A program made the position numbers and the translations under genes. Of a stretch of DNA of 42,644 bases, positions 21,646 to 30,435 are shown piece after piece. The notes under the pieces are model-generated. The model was not told the DNA's origin, searched no databases, and saw only the letters and a program-made list of their open reading frames with translations. The stretch is from Streptomyces sp. NBC_01214 (lineage in GTDB: Bacteria > Actinomycetota > Actinomycetes > Streptomycetales > Streptomycetaceae), in assembly GCF_026340975.1 (NCBI RefSeq), contig NZ_JAPEOS010000005.1:1-42644 (forward strand), in the 5' to 3' direction. The first letter of the stretch is position 1. Every line of letters starts with the position of its first letter.

Positions 21646-23159
21646 CGCCCCGCCTGCTGCTCGCGCGCCTGGCGGCCACCGTGGCCGCCCTCGCTCTCAT
21701 CTTCGGACTCGCCGCGCCCGCTGCTCTCGCGCAACCGGCGGCCGCCGCTCCGGCTGCCGCACAAAAGCTCCCTACCGTCGACTGGTGGAACATCGGGAAG
21801 TGCGCTTCCTGGTTCATCCCCAACGCCCCCAAGCACCCGGGCGGCCCTGCTTCGTGCATCAAAACCGCCATCAAGGGCGGCAAAGCTGTCAACGATGCCA
21901 CCGGCAAGGTAATGAGCGCGGCAGCACAGAAGGTCGCTGATTCCGTTCTCGGCGACGCGGCCAAGAGCATGGCCGAATTCGTCGGTGAATTCATGCGGAC
22001 CGGGCTCGGATTCTGGCTTATGACCCCATCGGTGCAGGTCAAGGATTCGGGGGTACTGGGCGATACCGCCTCATCCGATCCAAGCAAGAAACTCAGTCTG
22101 CACGGGCTGATGATGGGCATCGGCGCCGGTATCGCGACCCTTCTCGTGATGATCCAAGGCATCAAAACGATCATCCAGCGCAAGGGCACACCCCTGGCGC
22201 ACCTGCTCCAAGGGCTCATGGTCAACATGCTGGTGAGCGCGGCTGGTATCGCGATCATCGACGCCTTGCTGATCGCCTCTGACCAGCTGACCAAACAGAT
22301 TCTGTTCGTAGGGTTCGGCGGCGACGACGTACCCGACCGGATGGCCCTCATGCTGCTTCCGGCCCTCGTCAACCCGCTCGGCCTCCTGGCCGTCTCCTTG
22401 ATCGTCCTCATCGTCGGCGGCGTGCAAATCGTGATGCTGTTCCTCCGGCAGGCGGCAATCCCGATTCAGGCGCTCATTCTTCCGATCGCGGGCGCCGGAC
22501 AGCTCGGCGGCGAAAGCACGCGGCAGTGGCTTCCCCGGACCTTCACCGCCATCATGGTGATCGTTATTTACAAGCCGATTGCAGCCGTGATCATCTCCGT
22601 GGGATTCATTGAAATGGCCTACGGAAACGGGATCATCGACTTCATCCGAGGCGTCGTCACGCTCGGCCTTTCGATCATCGCTCTCAAATCCCTTTTCGCG
22701 CTCTTCGCTCCCATCGGCGCCTCGATCGGTAGCGCGGTGAGCTCGGGCGGCGGGTTCGCGGGCGCGCTGAGCATCGCGGGCAGCGCCATGGGCTCGCAGA
22801 TGGGCGGCGCGGGCGGCGGGGGCGGCACGTCGGCGACTCAGCACGCGGCCGACATGGACCGCAGCGGCCCGGCCGGCGGCGAAAGCGGCGGGGGCGGCGG
22901 CAACGGGGGCGGCGACGACGGCGGCGACTCCGGGTCCAACGCCGTACGCCAGGCCTCCGCGAACATCCCCCAGCAGGGCGGCAGTCCGGAAGCCGCCACC
23001 GAGGCGGCCACCACGGCCACCGAGACGGCATCGACCGGCGCGACCACGGCCGCCACAACCGCCACGGCCGCTACGCCCGTGGGCATCGCCCTCGTCGCCG
23101 CCGAGGCCGGACGCGCCGCGAAGGACAAGGCCGGCGGCACCGTCGGCGGAACGGAGTAG
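21642..23159 (+). CDS. Polytopic VirB6/TrbL-like channel protein
   Basis: This is a 505-aa protein. A signal-like N-terminus (LAATVAALALIFGLAAPAAL) is followed by several hydrophobic helices: GLMMGIGAGIATLLVMIQGI, GLMVNMLVSAAGIAIIDALL, PLGLLAVSLIVLIVGGVQIV, FTAIMVIVIYKPIAAVIISV and ALKSLFALFAPIGASIGSAV. The C-terminal 130 residues are disordered (Gly/Ser/Asp-rich, then Thr/Ala repeats). A polytopic protein next to VirB8- and VirB4-like genes fits VirB6/TrbL. GTG 21642 has GGAGGGGG upstream and overlaps the previous stop by four bases. Confidence 0.75.
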   Translation: MTPRLLLARLAATVAALALIFGLAAPAALAQPAAAAPAAAQKLPTVDWWNIGKCASWFIPNAPKHPGGPASCIKTAIKGGKAVNDATGKVMSAAAQKVADSVLGDAAKSMAEFVGEFMRTGLGFWLMTPSVQVKDSGVLGDTASSDPSKKLSLHGLMMGIGAGIATLLVMIQGIKTIIQRKGTPLAHLLQGLMVNMLVSAAGIAIIDALLIASDQLTKQILFVGFGGDDVPDRMALMLLPALVNPLGLLAVSLIVLIVGGVQIVMLFLRQAAIPIQALILPIAGAGQLGGESTRQWLPRTFTAIMVIVIYKPIAAVIISVGFIEMAYGNGIIDFIRGVVTLGLSIIALKSLFALFAPIGASIGSAVSSGGGFAGALSIAGSAMGSQMGGAGGGGGTSATQHAADMDRSGPAGGESGGGGGNGGGDDGGDSGSNAVRQASANIPQQGGSPEAATEAATTATETASTGATTAATTATAATPVGIALVAAEAGRAAKDKAGGTVGGTE

Positions 23160-23164
23160 ACCCC

Positions 23165-24610
23165 ATGAACGCAGAGACGCAACAACCCCTCTATGGAGGG
23201 TGGCGGCGCTCCAAGAGCATGGGCATCGCCACCCTGAACTCGGGTCAGACGGTGGTCGTCGTCGGTGCGATGTTGACGCCGATCATGGTCATCATCCTGG
23301 GCGGCCCGCTGAGCACCCTTGCGGTCACCGTGCCGATCGCCCTCACGGTCATCATCCTGACCGTGTGGCAGCGGCACGGCATGCCGCTGATGTCGTACGC
23401 GATCGGTCGGGCCCGCTGGTCCCTGGCCAACATGCGCGGGGAGACCTCCTACCGGTCGGTGTTCCTGCCCTCGCCCGAGGCGCTCGACCTGCCGGGCATG
23501 GTCGCCCCCACCAAGCTGATCCGCGCCGAGGCGTCAGACGGCAGGGGCTCCACCGGTCTGGTCTGGAACCAGCGGACCGGCACGATGACGGCGGCCCTGC
23601 TGCTGAACCCGGCCGGCTCCTTGCTGGCCTCCGGCACCACGGTCCGCTCTCAGGTGACCGCCTGGGGCGATACCCTCGCGCGGCTCGCCGATGAGGACGG
23701 CGTGCAGATGGCGGCCGTCACTCTCCAGATCACGCCGTCCAGCGGCGCCGCGCTCTCCGATCACGTCCGGGGCCGCCTCGACCCGGCGGCCCCGCCGCTC
23801 GCCCGGCAGGCGATCCGCGAGCTCGTGGAAGGCGCCCCCCGGGCGAGTGCGCAGATGGCCGCCTGGCTCTCGCTCGTGATCGACCCGGCCGCCTCGCCGG
23901 AGAAGCCGACGGGGCCGGCCGAATCCGCGGCGGTCGCCCTGGGCGCGCTGGACGCGGTGGACCTGTCCGGGGCGGGCGTCGATGTCCTGCGCCGTGCCAC
24001 GGACGTGGACATCAAGCGGCTTGTCCGGGGGGCGTTCGTCCCGTCCGACATGGACGCGCCGGCCGCGCAGATCGAAGAGCTCGTCTGGCACGAGGTGGGG
24101 CCGGTCGCCGCCGAGGACGAGTGGACGCACTACCAGCACGATGGCCACTACAGCACCTCGTGGGTGCTCCGTGAGGCGCCGCGCAAGCTCGTCGCGTACG
24201 ACTCCCTGTTGAAGCTCCTGGCCCCGGGGCAGTTCACCCGGCGCGTGACCCTCGTCTACCGCGTTCTACCGACTCATGAGGCACAAGCGGTAGTTGAGCG
24301 GGAGATCAACGCCAACGACGCGCGTCGGCAGTACCGCGAGCGCACCAAGCGCACGTCGACCCGGCGTGAGCGGGTGGACGCGGTGCACGCCGAGCGGACG
24401 GCCGAGGAAGAGGCGATGGGCGCGGGGATGGTCCAGTGGTCCATCTACGTGACCACCACCGTGGACAACCTGGCGGACCTGCCTGCCGCCCGGCGAGAGA
24501 TCGAAAAGGCTGCCCGCAGCTCCGGCGGTCTGCGGTTCCGTCCCGCGTTCGGCGGCCAGAGCGCGGCCCTGGTCGTGGGCCTGCCGGTCGGCATTAACCC
24601 TCTGCTTTGA
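23165..24610 (+). CDS. SCO6880-family type IV secretion protein
   Basis: This is a 481-aa protein. Near the N-terminus LYGGWRRSKSMGIATLNSGQ and two membrane helices (VVVVGAMLTPIMVIILGGPL; VTVPIALTVIILTVWQ) are followed by a large cytoplasmic domain. This domain includes RSQVTAWGDTLARLADEDGV, WTHYQHDGHYSTSWVLREAP, FTRRVTLVYRVLPTHEA and the C-terminal FRPAFGGQSAALVVGLPVGI. The plan matches the SCO6880 family that always precedes a VirB4-like ATPase in actinobacterial conjugation loci, where it may act as a PrgI/VirB3-like anchor. ATG 23165 directly follows the stop of the VirB6-like gene. Confidence 0.8.
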   Translation: MNAETQQPLYGGWRRSKSMGIATLNSGQTVVVVGAMLTPIMVIILGGPLSTLAVTVPIALTVIILTVWQRHGMPLMSYAIGRARWSLANMRGETSYRSVFLPSPEALDLPGMVAPTKLIRAEASDGRGSTGLVWNQRTGTMTAALLLNPAGSLLASGTTVRSQVTAWGDTLARLADEDGVQMAAVTLQITPSSGAALSDHVRGRLDPAAPPLARQAIRELVEGAPRASAQMAAWLSLVIDPAASPEKPTGPAESAAVALGALDAVDLSGAGVDVLRRATDVDIKRLVRGAFVPSDMDAPAAQIEELVWHEVGPVAAEDEWTHYQHDGHYSTSWVLREAPRKLVAYDSLLKLLAPGQFTRRVTLVYRVLPTHEAQAVVEREINANDARRQYRERTKRTSTRRERVDAVHAERTAEEEAMGAGMVQWSIYVTTTVDNLADLPAARREIEKAARSSGGLRFRPAFGGQSAALVVGLPVGINPLL

Positions 24611-24620
24611 GAAGGGCGTC

Positions 24621-26135
24621 ATGAGCAAGATCGACAAGAAGTCGTCCCGGCGGACCGTAACCGCCGGGACGACCGGGAGCGAGCCTACCGGCGGCGGTGG
24701 CCTCAACCCGCGCGTGATCGCATCCCGCTGGGGTTGGAAGGGGGCCGGCCGTGGCCGGGCCGCCCTCCTGGACCCCGGTGCCGTCTACCTCAGCTCGACC
24801 AAGCAAACCGCGGGGCTGTACCCGTTCGTCCTCGGCGGCGGCCTGCCGCCCGAGGGCGTACCCATCGGGTACGACCAGCTCACGCACGAACTCGTGTGCT
24901 TCGACCCGTCCGGGTGGATCGGCACCCTGCTGACCAACCCGGGCGTGTGGATCATGGCGCAACCCGGCGTTGGAAAGTCGGCCATCGCCAAGCGCATCTG
25001 CCTCGTGTACACCTCCTACGGCCACAAGTTGGTTGTCCCCGGCGACGTCAAAGGGGAGTACGCGGGCCTGGTCCGCGAGCTCGGCGGCCAGGTCGTCCGG
25101 ATCGGTCGCGGCCTCGACCGACTCAACCCGCTCGACTCCGGCCCCCTCCGGCGCGTCCTGCCGACCCTCGGCGCCGGCCGCCGGGATGCTCTGCTCTCGG
25201 AAATGAACGGTCGCCGCAGCGAGCTCCTTCACGCTCTGCTGACCACGGAAATGGACCGGCGGCCCGACTCGTCCGAACGCAACGTCGTGGAAAAGGCGAT
25301 CCGGCTCGTGGCAGCCGCGCTGATCGGGGAGGAAGACCCGGTCATCCCCGACGTGGTGAAGGTGCTCCGGGAAGGGCCCGCAGAGCTGCGGGCACAGCTC
25401 ATGGTGGACACGGAAGACGACTACCGGGCCCTGGTCCGCCAGGTCACGCACGCGTTGGAGAACCTGTGCGACGGCCCGTTGGCCGGCCTCTTCGACGGGC
25501 CGACCACCCGGCCGCTCGACCTCGACGCCCCGGCCCTGTCCGTCGACCTGTCCACCCTGCTGACGGCCGGCGATCAGGTCGTGTCCGCCGGCCTGCTGGC
25601 AACGTGGGCGTACGCGTACAGCTCGATCGACTCGGCCCGCGCGGTCGGCCTGATGAACTCCCCGCTCGTGCTGCCGCTCGATGAAATGTGGCGGGCCCTG
25701 CGAGCCGGCCCCGGCATCGTCAACGCGTTCGACAGCATGACCAGGTTGAACAGGGCCCGGCGTGAGGTCACGCTCATGATCACGCACAGCCTTCGCGACC
25801 CTGAGTCTCTGCCCACCCCCGAGGACCGGGCCAAGGCCATGGGCATGATCGACCGCTGTGACTCGATGATCCTGGGTGCGCTGAGCGTCGGCGAGCTCGA
25901 ACGAGTCTCGGCGCAACGGCCCCTGACGGATGCCGAAATCGCCATGATCGCCTCGTGGTCGTCGTCCTCCGGCACCGGCCTGGACGGCACCCGCCAGGTC
26001 CACCCTGGCCGGGGCAAGTACATGTTGAGGCTGGGCACCCGCCCCGGCACCCCCGTCCGGCTCGCGCTGACGGAAGCCGAACGCCGCCTGTACGAGACGG
26101 ACCCCAAGACGATCAGCAAGGGAGTGACGGCGTGA
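24621..26135 (+). CDS. VirB4-like secretion ATPase
   Basis: This is a 504-aa protein. The Walker A motif MAQPGVGKSAIAKRI lies near residues 112-125 and the Walker B NSPLVLPLDEMWRAL near 346-360, with VTLMITHSLRDPESL (sensor-like) downstream. VVPGDVKGEYAGLVRELGGQ follows the P-loop as in VirB4/TraU ATPases. It is shorter than full VirB4 (about 800 aa), missing much of the N-terminal domain, which here may be supplied by the SCO6880 protein. It powers assembly and substrate passage at the cytoplasmic face. ATG 24621 follows AAGGG. It overlaps the next gene by GTGA. Confidence 0.85.
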   Translation: MSKIDKKSSRRTVTAGTTGSEPTGGGGLNPRVIASRWGWKGAGRGRAALLDPGAVYLSSTKQTAGLYPFVLGGGLPPEGVPIGYDQLTHELVCFDPSGWIGTLLTNPGVWIMAQPGVGKSAIAKRICLVYTSYGHKLVVPGDVKGEYAGLVRELGGQVVRIGRGLDRLNPLDSGPLRRVLPTLGAGRRDALLSEMNGRRSELLHALLTTEMDRRPDSSERNVVEKAIRLVAAALIGEEDPVIPDVVKVLREGPAELRAQLMVDTEDDYRALVRQVTHALENLCDGPLAGLFDGPTTRPLDLDAPALSVDLSTLLTAGDQVVSAGLLATWAYAYSSIDSARAVGLMNSPLVLPLDEMWRALRAGPGIVNAFDSMTRLNRARREVTLMITHSLRDPESLPTPEDRAKAMGMIDRCDSMILGALSVGELERVSAQRPLTDAEIAMIASWSSSSGTGLDGTRQVHPGRGKYMLRLGTRPGTPVRLALTEAERRLYETDPKTISKGVTA

Positions 26136-27886
26136 ACGAATCCGGCAACGGCGGCGGGGCCGGCGCGGGGGCTCCCCTCGCCGTCCTCGGCGTCGTCGTG
26201 GGCGGCGCCGCCCTGTTCAGCGGCGCCTACATCGGCGGCACCCTCGGCGTCCTCCTCGCGGGGGGCGGCTGGGCTCCGCCCGCCTACAGTTTCAAATCCG
26301 CGGTGGCCCTGGTCTCCGGCGGCCCCGCCCGGCTGTGGCCGGGGCACACCACGGCGGCCGGCGTCGGGATCGTCGTGCTCCTGGTGCTCGTCCTCGTCGG
26401 CCTCGGCGTCGCCGGCTTCTTCATCTGGCAACGCTTCTTCTCCCACCGTGCCGGGCTCGCGGGAGTGCGCGAGCTCGCACCCCTCGCCCCCAAAGCGATC
26501 ACGGCACGGGCCCGTCAGCTGCGGCCGTCCCTCAAGGGGGTGGAGAAGGTAGAGCCTGACGACACGGGCGTACTGCTCGGCAACCTCGACGCGGCGCGCG
26601 GCCCTGAGCTCCGGGCGAGCTGGGAAGACGTGATGCTGTCCATCATGGCGCCGCGCTCGGGCAAGTCCACCTCGATCGCCGTGCCGACGGTGTTGCGCGC
26701 CCCCGGCGCGGTGATGCTCACGAGCAACAAGCCGGATGTGTGGGCGGTCACCCACATGCGGCGCCGCAAGGTCGGCACGGTGTGGCTGATCGACCCGCAG
26801 GGGATCACGCACTCTCCCCGGGCCCTGTGGTGGGACATGCTGGCGTCCGCCCGGACGATCGAGGGTGCCGGGCGTTTGGCCAGTCACTTCATCGCGGCGA
26901 CCACGGACGAAAAAAGCCGCGGCGACTTCTGGATGGGGGCGGCCAAGAACCTGCTGACCGCCCTGTTTCACGCGGCCTCCGTCTCGGGCGGCTCCGTCTC
27001 CGACGTGCTCGCCTGGCTGTCGACGCCGAGCGACCGGGCCCCCGTCGCCGCGCTCAAAGCTGCCGGGAAAGAAGCCCACGCGCAGCAACTCGCCTCGACG
27101 GTCGCCGGTGCGGCCGACACCCGCGACGGCATCTACGAGACGGCGCGTCAGTGCGTGGCCTGCCTCCTCGACCCCGAAACCCTCGCCTGGGTCACCCCCG
27201 ACCCTGCGGCCGCACAGTTCCGCCCGGACGCCTTCGTAAAGTCGAAAGACTCCCTGTATCTGCTCTCCAAGGACGGCGGCGGCTCTGCGGCCGGTGTCAT
27301 CGCGGCCGCCGCTGACGCGGTACTCCGCGCGGCGATGGCGGCCGCCGAGCGAGCTGGCGGACGGCTCGACCCGCCGTTGCCCGCCGTACTGGATGAGGCC
27401 GCCAACGTGTGCCGCATCGAGGACCTGCCCGACTTGTACTCGCACCTGGGATCCCGGGGCATCCCCGTGACAACCATCCTCCAGAGCTACCGCCAGGGCG
27501 TCCGCGTCTGGGGTGAGTCGGGCATGGATTCGATGTGGAGCGCGGCCACCGTCAAGGTTCTCGGCGCCGGCCTCGATGACGCCGAATTCGCCGAGAAAGT
27601 CAGCCGGCTCATCGGTGAGCACAAGGTCTCCGAAAGCTCCGTGTCCCACGGATCGACAGGCCGCAGCGTCAGCACCTCGCGCCGGCGCGAGCGCGTCATG
27701 GAAGCGGCGGACATCCGGGCCCTGCCCAAGGGCCGGGCCCTGCTGCTGGTGACCGGCGTACGCGTCGGCATGATCCGCCTGCGGCCCTGGTACCTGGAGC
27801 CGGACGCCGTCGATCTCACGGCAGACTCCAACGTCGAAATCGCAGAGATCGCCAACCGCGCGAGCCGAAAGGTGCTCTCGGCATGA
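26132..27886 (+). CDS. VirD4/TraG-like coupling protein
   Basis: This is a 584-aa protein. Two N-terminal membrane helices (AVLGVVVGGAALFSGAYIGG; IVVLLVLVLVGLGVAGFFIW) are followed by the motor domain: Walker A IMAPRSGKSTSIAVPTVLRA near residue 172 and Walker B LPAVLDEAANVCRIEDLPDL near 417. VTTILQSYRQGVRVWG then matches the TraM-recognition/TraD C-terminal pattern. Coupling proteins carry the relaxase-DNA complex to the channel. GTG 26132 overlaps the VirB4-like stop; the next gene overlaps by ATGA. Long antisense frames across this gene are artefacts of GC content. Confidence 0.9.
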   Translation: MNESGNGGGAGAGAPLAVLGVVVGGAALFSGAYIGGTLGVLLAGGGWAPPAYSFKSAVALVSGGPARLWPGHTTAAGVGIVVLLVLVLVGLGVAGFFIWQRFFSHRAGLAGVRELAPLAPKAITARARQLRPSLKGVEKVEPDDTGVLLGNLDAARGPELRASWEDVMLSIMAPRSGKSTSIAVPTVLRAPGAVMLTSNKPDVWAVTHMRRRKVGTVWLIDPQGITHSPRALWWDMLASARTIEGAGRLASHFIAATTDEKSRGDFWMGAAKNLLTALFHAASVSGGSVSDVLAWLSTPSDRAPVAALKAAGKEAHAQQLASTVAGAADTRDGIYETARQCVACLLDPETLAWVTPDPAAAQFRPDAFVKSKDSLYLLSKDGGGSAAGVIAAAADAVLRAAMAAAERAGGRLDPPLPAVLDEAANVCRIEDLPDLYSHLGSRGIPVTTILQSYRQGVRVWGESGMDSMWSAATVKVLGAGLDDAEFAEKVSRLIGEHKVSESSVSHGSTGRSVSTSRRRERVMEAADIRALPKGRALLLVTGVRVGMIRLRPWYLEPDAVDLTADSNVEIAEIANRASRKVLSA

Positions 27887-28485
27887 CCGACAACACGCCA
27901 ACCCTGGACGGCCTGGCCGAGGACCTGGAGGACATCAAAGCCAACATCGCGGCCTTCGCCTCACAGCTCGAAACCACCACGAACAAGGTGGAACAGGTGG
28001 CATCCGCGGTGGCCTCCGGCGGCGGCCAGGACAACGACGGGAAGGACGGCGACGGCGAGAAGGAGAGGCCCAAGACACCGCCGTTCATCCTCTGGCTGAC
28101 CGGGGAAAAGTACGCGGCCGAACTCGAAGCCCTGGCGGGCTGGGTGACGAATCTCCTCGTCCCCACCTACCTCGGTGAGGTCTCCTCGTCGGCCACCTGG
28201 TGCGCGTCCTGGTGGGCCCACCCGGCGGCCGTCGCGCGGCTCCATGCACTGTGGTTGGCCTGGCAGGAACTGACCGATCCCGAGACGTGCGGACGCACCG
28301 GCCCGTCCGTCTGGCACCGTGACCACCTGGACCCCGCGATGGTCCACCTCCGTGCCGCCGATGGCCCGTTTGCCGCCTGCATGACCCACCCGGACCGACT
28401 CCAGCACGACGTACTACCGGTGCCCCCGGTGACACCGCTGCCGACTCGGGCCGCCGTCGCCGAGGCGGAACCTGCGACCGTCTGA
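27883..28485 (+). CDS. DUF4913 protein
   Basis: This is a 200-aa protein. The N-terminal acidic helix (AEDLEDIKANIAAFASQLET) may form a coiled coil. The DUF4913 domain follows: PPFILWLTGEKYAAELEALA, SATWCASWWAHPAAVARLHA, LWLAWQELTDPETCGRTGPS and VWHRDHLDPAMVHLRAADGP then FAACMTHPDRLQH. DUF4913 proteins recur as the last gene of actinobacterial conjugation operons; the biochemical role is unknown. ATGA overlap with the coupling-protein gene. It is followed by palindrome copy 8 and a terminator. Confidence 0.85.
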   Translation: MTDNTPTLDGLAEDLEDIKANIAAFASQLETTTNKVEQVASAVASGGGQDNDGKDGDGEKERPKTPPFILWLTGEKYAAELEALAGWVTNLLVPTYLGEVSSSATWCASWWAHPAAVARLHALWLAWQELTDPETCGRTGPSVWHRDHLDPAMVHLRAADGPFAACMTHPDRLQHDVLPVPPVTPLPTRAAVAEAEPATV

Positions 28486-28488
28486 CGG

Positions 28489-28506
28489 TTAACGTGTACA
28501 AGCTAA
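28489..28506. repeat. Plasmid-wide palindrome, copy 8
   Basis: TTAACGTGTACAAGCTAA, three bases after the DUF4913 stop and adjoining the terminator at 28507-28539. Confidence 0.75.
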
Positions 28507-28539
28507 AAGGGCCGGAGGGAGAACATCCCTCCGGCCCTT
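28507..28539. terminator. Bidirectional terminator of the T4SS operon
   Basis: AAGGGCCGGAGGGA pairs with TCCCTCCGGCCCTT around a 5-nt loop, between convergent genes ending at 28485 (+) and 28551 (-). Confidence 0.8.
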
Positions 28540-28550
28540 CGTCGTCCGCG

Positions 28551-29024
28551 TTACGCGATGTTGCGGCGGGGTGCTCCCGGCGGCGGGGTCGGTGCGCGTT
28601 CCGGCCCGCGCGCCTGAGTCGGCGTCGCCTTCGCGGCGGTCGTCCGGCGGCCGCCCTTCGTTGCCGGCACGCTTGGAGACTTCGCCGCTGCGGCTGCTGC
28701 GCGCGCGTCGATGTCGGCGCCCGTGGCCTCGTGGGCGGACAGTCCGTCAAGGCCTGCCGCGTCACTCCATTCCGCCCCGGCCGTGGCGATGTCGCCGCGT
28801 CCTGCGGCCTCGGCTGCGCGGCCTCGGGCCTCGTCGGCCTCCCCGAGTGCGGCATCGGCCCGGGACCGCTGGTCGGTGCTGCTGCGGGCGAGCGCGGCCG
28901 CGTGCCGTCGGTCCTCCGCGTCGTCCGTTCCGGTGTCACCTGTGCTGCTGGTGGTGGACGTTGCGCCCTTGCTCGTCGGCTCGTTGCCCGCCGGCCTGCC
29001 GGGGGTACGGAAACTCGAATTCAT
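28551..29024 (-). CDS. Unknown Ala-rich protein of the mobilisation operon
   Basis: This is a 157-aa protein. A disordered Thr/Gly-rich N-terminus (GATSTTSSTGDTGTDDAEDR) precedes a helical Ala-rich core, ADAALGEADEARGRAAEAAG then GAEWSDAAGLDGLSAHEATG. A Pro/Arg tail ends the chain. ATG 29024 follows GAGGAG. It is the last gene of the minus-strand mobilisation unit, 12 bases after the stop of 29037-30308. No catalytic motif is visible; it may be a relaxosome or mating accessory protein by position only. Confidence 0.55.
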   Translation of the reverse strand: MNSSFRTPGRPAGNEPTSKGATSTTSSTGDTGTDDAEDRRHAAALARSSTDQRSRADAALGEADEARGRAAEAAGRGDIATAGAEWSDAAGLDGLSAHEATGADIDARAAAAAAKSPSVPATKGGRRTTAAKATPTQARGPERAPTPPPGAPRRNIA

Positions 29025-29036
29025 CGCTCCTCGTTC

Positions 29037-30308
29037 CTATCGTCCGTGGGTACGGGCCGGAGTCGGCTGGGCCGCAGGGCTCGCGGGCGCGGCCGCAGGC
29101 CCCGGTGGCGGCGTCACGCCAGGCGTAGCGGTGGTGGACTGCGCGGACGCTGCCGACGCTCGGGCATCCGTCGTCGGCGTGGGACTCCCCGTTGGGGTCG
29201 TGGCCGGGGTCGACGCGGGGGCCGCTGTCGGGGTCGACGTGGACGCCGGTGCCGCCGTCGGGGTGGCCGGGGTCGACGCGGGGGCCGGCGCCGTCACCGG
29301 GGCCGGGGCAGGGGCCGGGGCAGGGGCAGGGGCAGGGGCCGGGGCAGGTGCCGGGGCCGGGGCCGGGGCGGCCGGGGTCGACGCGGGGGCCGGCGCCGTC
29401 GTCGCGGTTGGGGCCGGGGCCGCCGTCGCCATCGGGGTCGCCGTCGCCGTCGGGGTCGGGGGGTTCTTGGCCTGGTCGTTGAGCAATCCGCGGGCCGCTT
29501 CTGCGGGCGTGAGCGTGATGCCTGCGGCTGCTGCCTGCTGGATACGGACGGGGACGCCGGCAAGGGCCTCGCGTGGATTGTGCCCGCTGCCTTGCAGGTC
29601 CTTCATCTGCTTGGCGATGGTCGGCCACTCCCGGGAGGTAACCAGCTTGTCCAACACGTGCTCATCGGCCATGGACTCGCGGGCCACGATGGCCAGTCGA
29701 GCATTCTCCTGCGGCCCGATTCCGAGGCGTGCGAGCTCGCTGGCGTAGTCGCCGACGGGCTTCTGTTGCCCCCGTACCTTGTCCAACAGGTTCTTCCCTC
29801 CTTCCTTCATTCGCTCCCAGGTTCCGGCCCGAGGCTCCTTGCTTCTCCCGGATTCCTGGCCGGGCGGGGGCGCCCAAGGATTGCGCGGCTGGCTCGTGGT
29901 CGTCGGCACGGTGACGCCCGGTGCTGTCGCCCCTGCCCGTAGGTCGGTGTCCATGCGCGCGATCACGGGAGCTGCGTCGCCGAGGAACTGGGCCACGTTG
30001 ACGCCTGTTGCCTCCAGCCGTTTCAACTCGGTGGCGAGCTGCGGCCACTGCGTGGAATTCACCATCGCCTCCGCCACTTCCGGGGGCTTGATGGTGCCCC
30101 GCACTAGGTGCGCGTACCGCTCGTGATCCGGGTCTACCGGCTGCCGAACGGGGGCGGGTGTCGGCGTGGGCGCGGCAGCACGTTCCGCGGCCTCGCGCTG
30201 TTGGCGCTCGCGTAGGGCCTGGGCCACCATCACGAGCACTTGCAGGGCGACGGCGGCCGTCTGGGCCGCCTGCCCTCCGGCCTGCTCCATCGGGTTGGTA
30301 TCGCTCAC
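29037..30308 (-). CDS. Relaxase-accessory protein with two WP-LA repeats and a Pro-Ala tail
   Basis: This is a 423-aa protein. Two copies of a roughly 60-residue helical repeat occur at about residues 66-125 (MVNSTQWPQLATELKRLEAT) and 186-258 (LVTSREWPTIAKQMKDLQGS). The same pattern appears twice in the neighbouring relaxase (EAAWPALAATLRQAENAGYD; PAAPTLAAYLIKAAGEGHQP). Residues 280-400 are a long Pro-Ala-Thr tail with uninterrupted PA pairs, which should be rigid and extended. GTG 30308 follows GAGGGG. It lies between the relaxase and 28551-29024. A role in the relaxosome, perhaps bridging it to the membrane complex, is inferred from the shared repeat. Confidence 0.65.
   Translation of the reverse strand: MSDTNPMEQAGGQAAQTAAVALQVLVMVAQALRERQQREAAERAAAPTPTPAPVRQPVDPDHERYAHLVRGTIKPPEVAEAMVNSTQWPQLATELKRLEATGVNVAQFLGDAAPVIARMDTDLRAGATAPGVTVPTTTSQPRNPWAPPPGQESGRSKEPRAGTWERMKEGGKNLLDKVRGQQKPVGDYASELARLGIGPQENARLAIVARESMADEHVLDKLVTSREWPTIAKQMKDLQGSGHNPREALAGVPVRIQQAAAAGITLTPAEAARGLLNDQAKNPPTPTATATPMATAAPAPTATTAPAPASTPAAPAPAPAPAPAPAPAPAPAPAPAPVTAPAPASTPATPTAAPASTSTPTAAPASTPATTPTGSPTPTTDARASAASAQSTTATPGVTPPPGPAAAPASPAAQPTPARTHGR
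29280..29380 (+). repeat. G-rich hexanucleotide tract (GGGGCM)n
   Basis: Serial GGGGCC and GGGGCA units encode the Pro-Ala tail of 29037-30308 on the other strand. Runs of four G at regular spacing could form quadruplexes and promote slippage. Confidence 0.7.
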
Positions 30309-30382
30309 GGGTTCCCCTCGTCCTGAGCCATCATCATGTCCTCATCTCCACGGGTCTCCTGTACCTGACGCTAGCTGTCCGA

Positions 30383-30423
30383 GGGCCGTCACGTAGGCGG
30401 TTTTCCCGCCCGTGTGACGGCCC
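30383..30423 (-). terminator. Two-level hairpin after the relaxase gene
   Basis: GGGCCGTCAC pairs with GTGACGGCCC, with an inner GGGCGG/CCGCC stem, between the stop at 30436 and the next start at 30308. It may be an intercistronic attenuator rather than a full stop. Confidence 0.65.
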
Positions 30424-30435
30424 GGACTAGCCTGT

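Noticed and set aside
25574..27901. 775-codon minus-strand frame antisense to the VirB4- and VirD4-like genes
   Set aside because: The plus strand encodes clear Walker motifs and membrane helices; the antisense frame is open only because of high GC and has no recognisable domain.
28494..29942. 482-codon plus-strand frame over the mobilisation accessory genes
   Set aside because: Gly/Arg repeats are the antisense of the Pro-Ala tail; no start signal.
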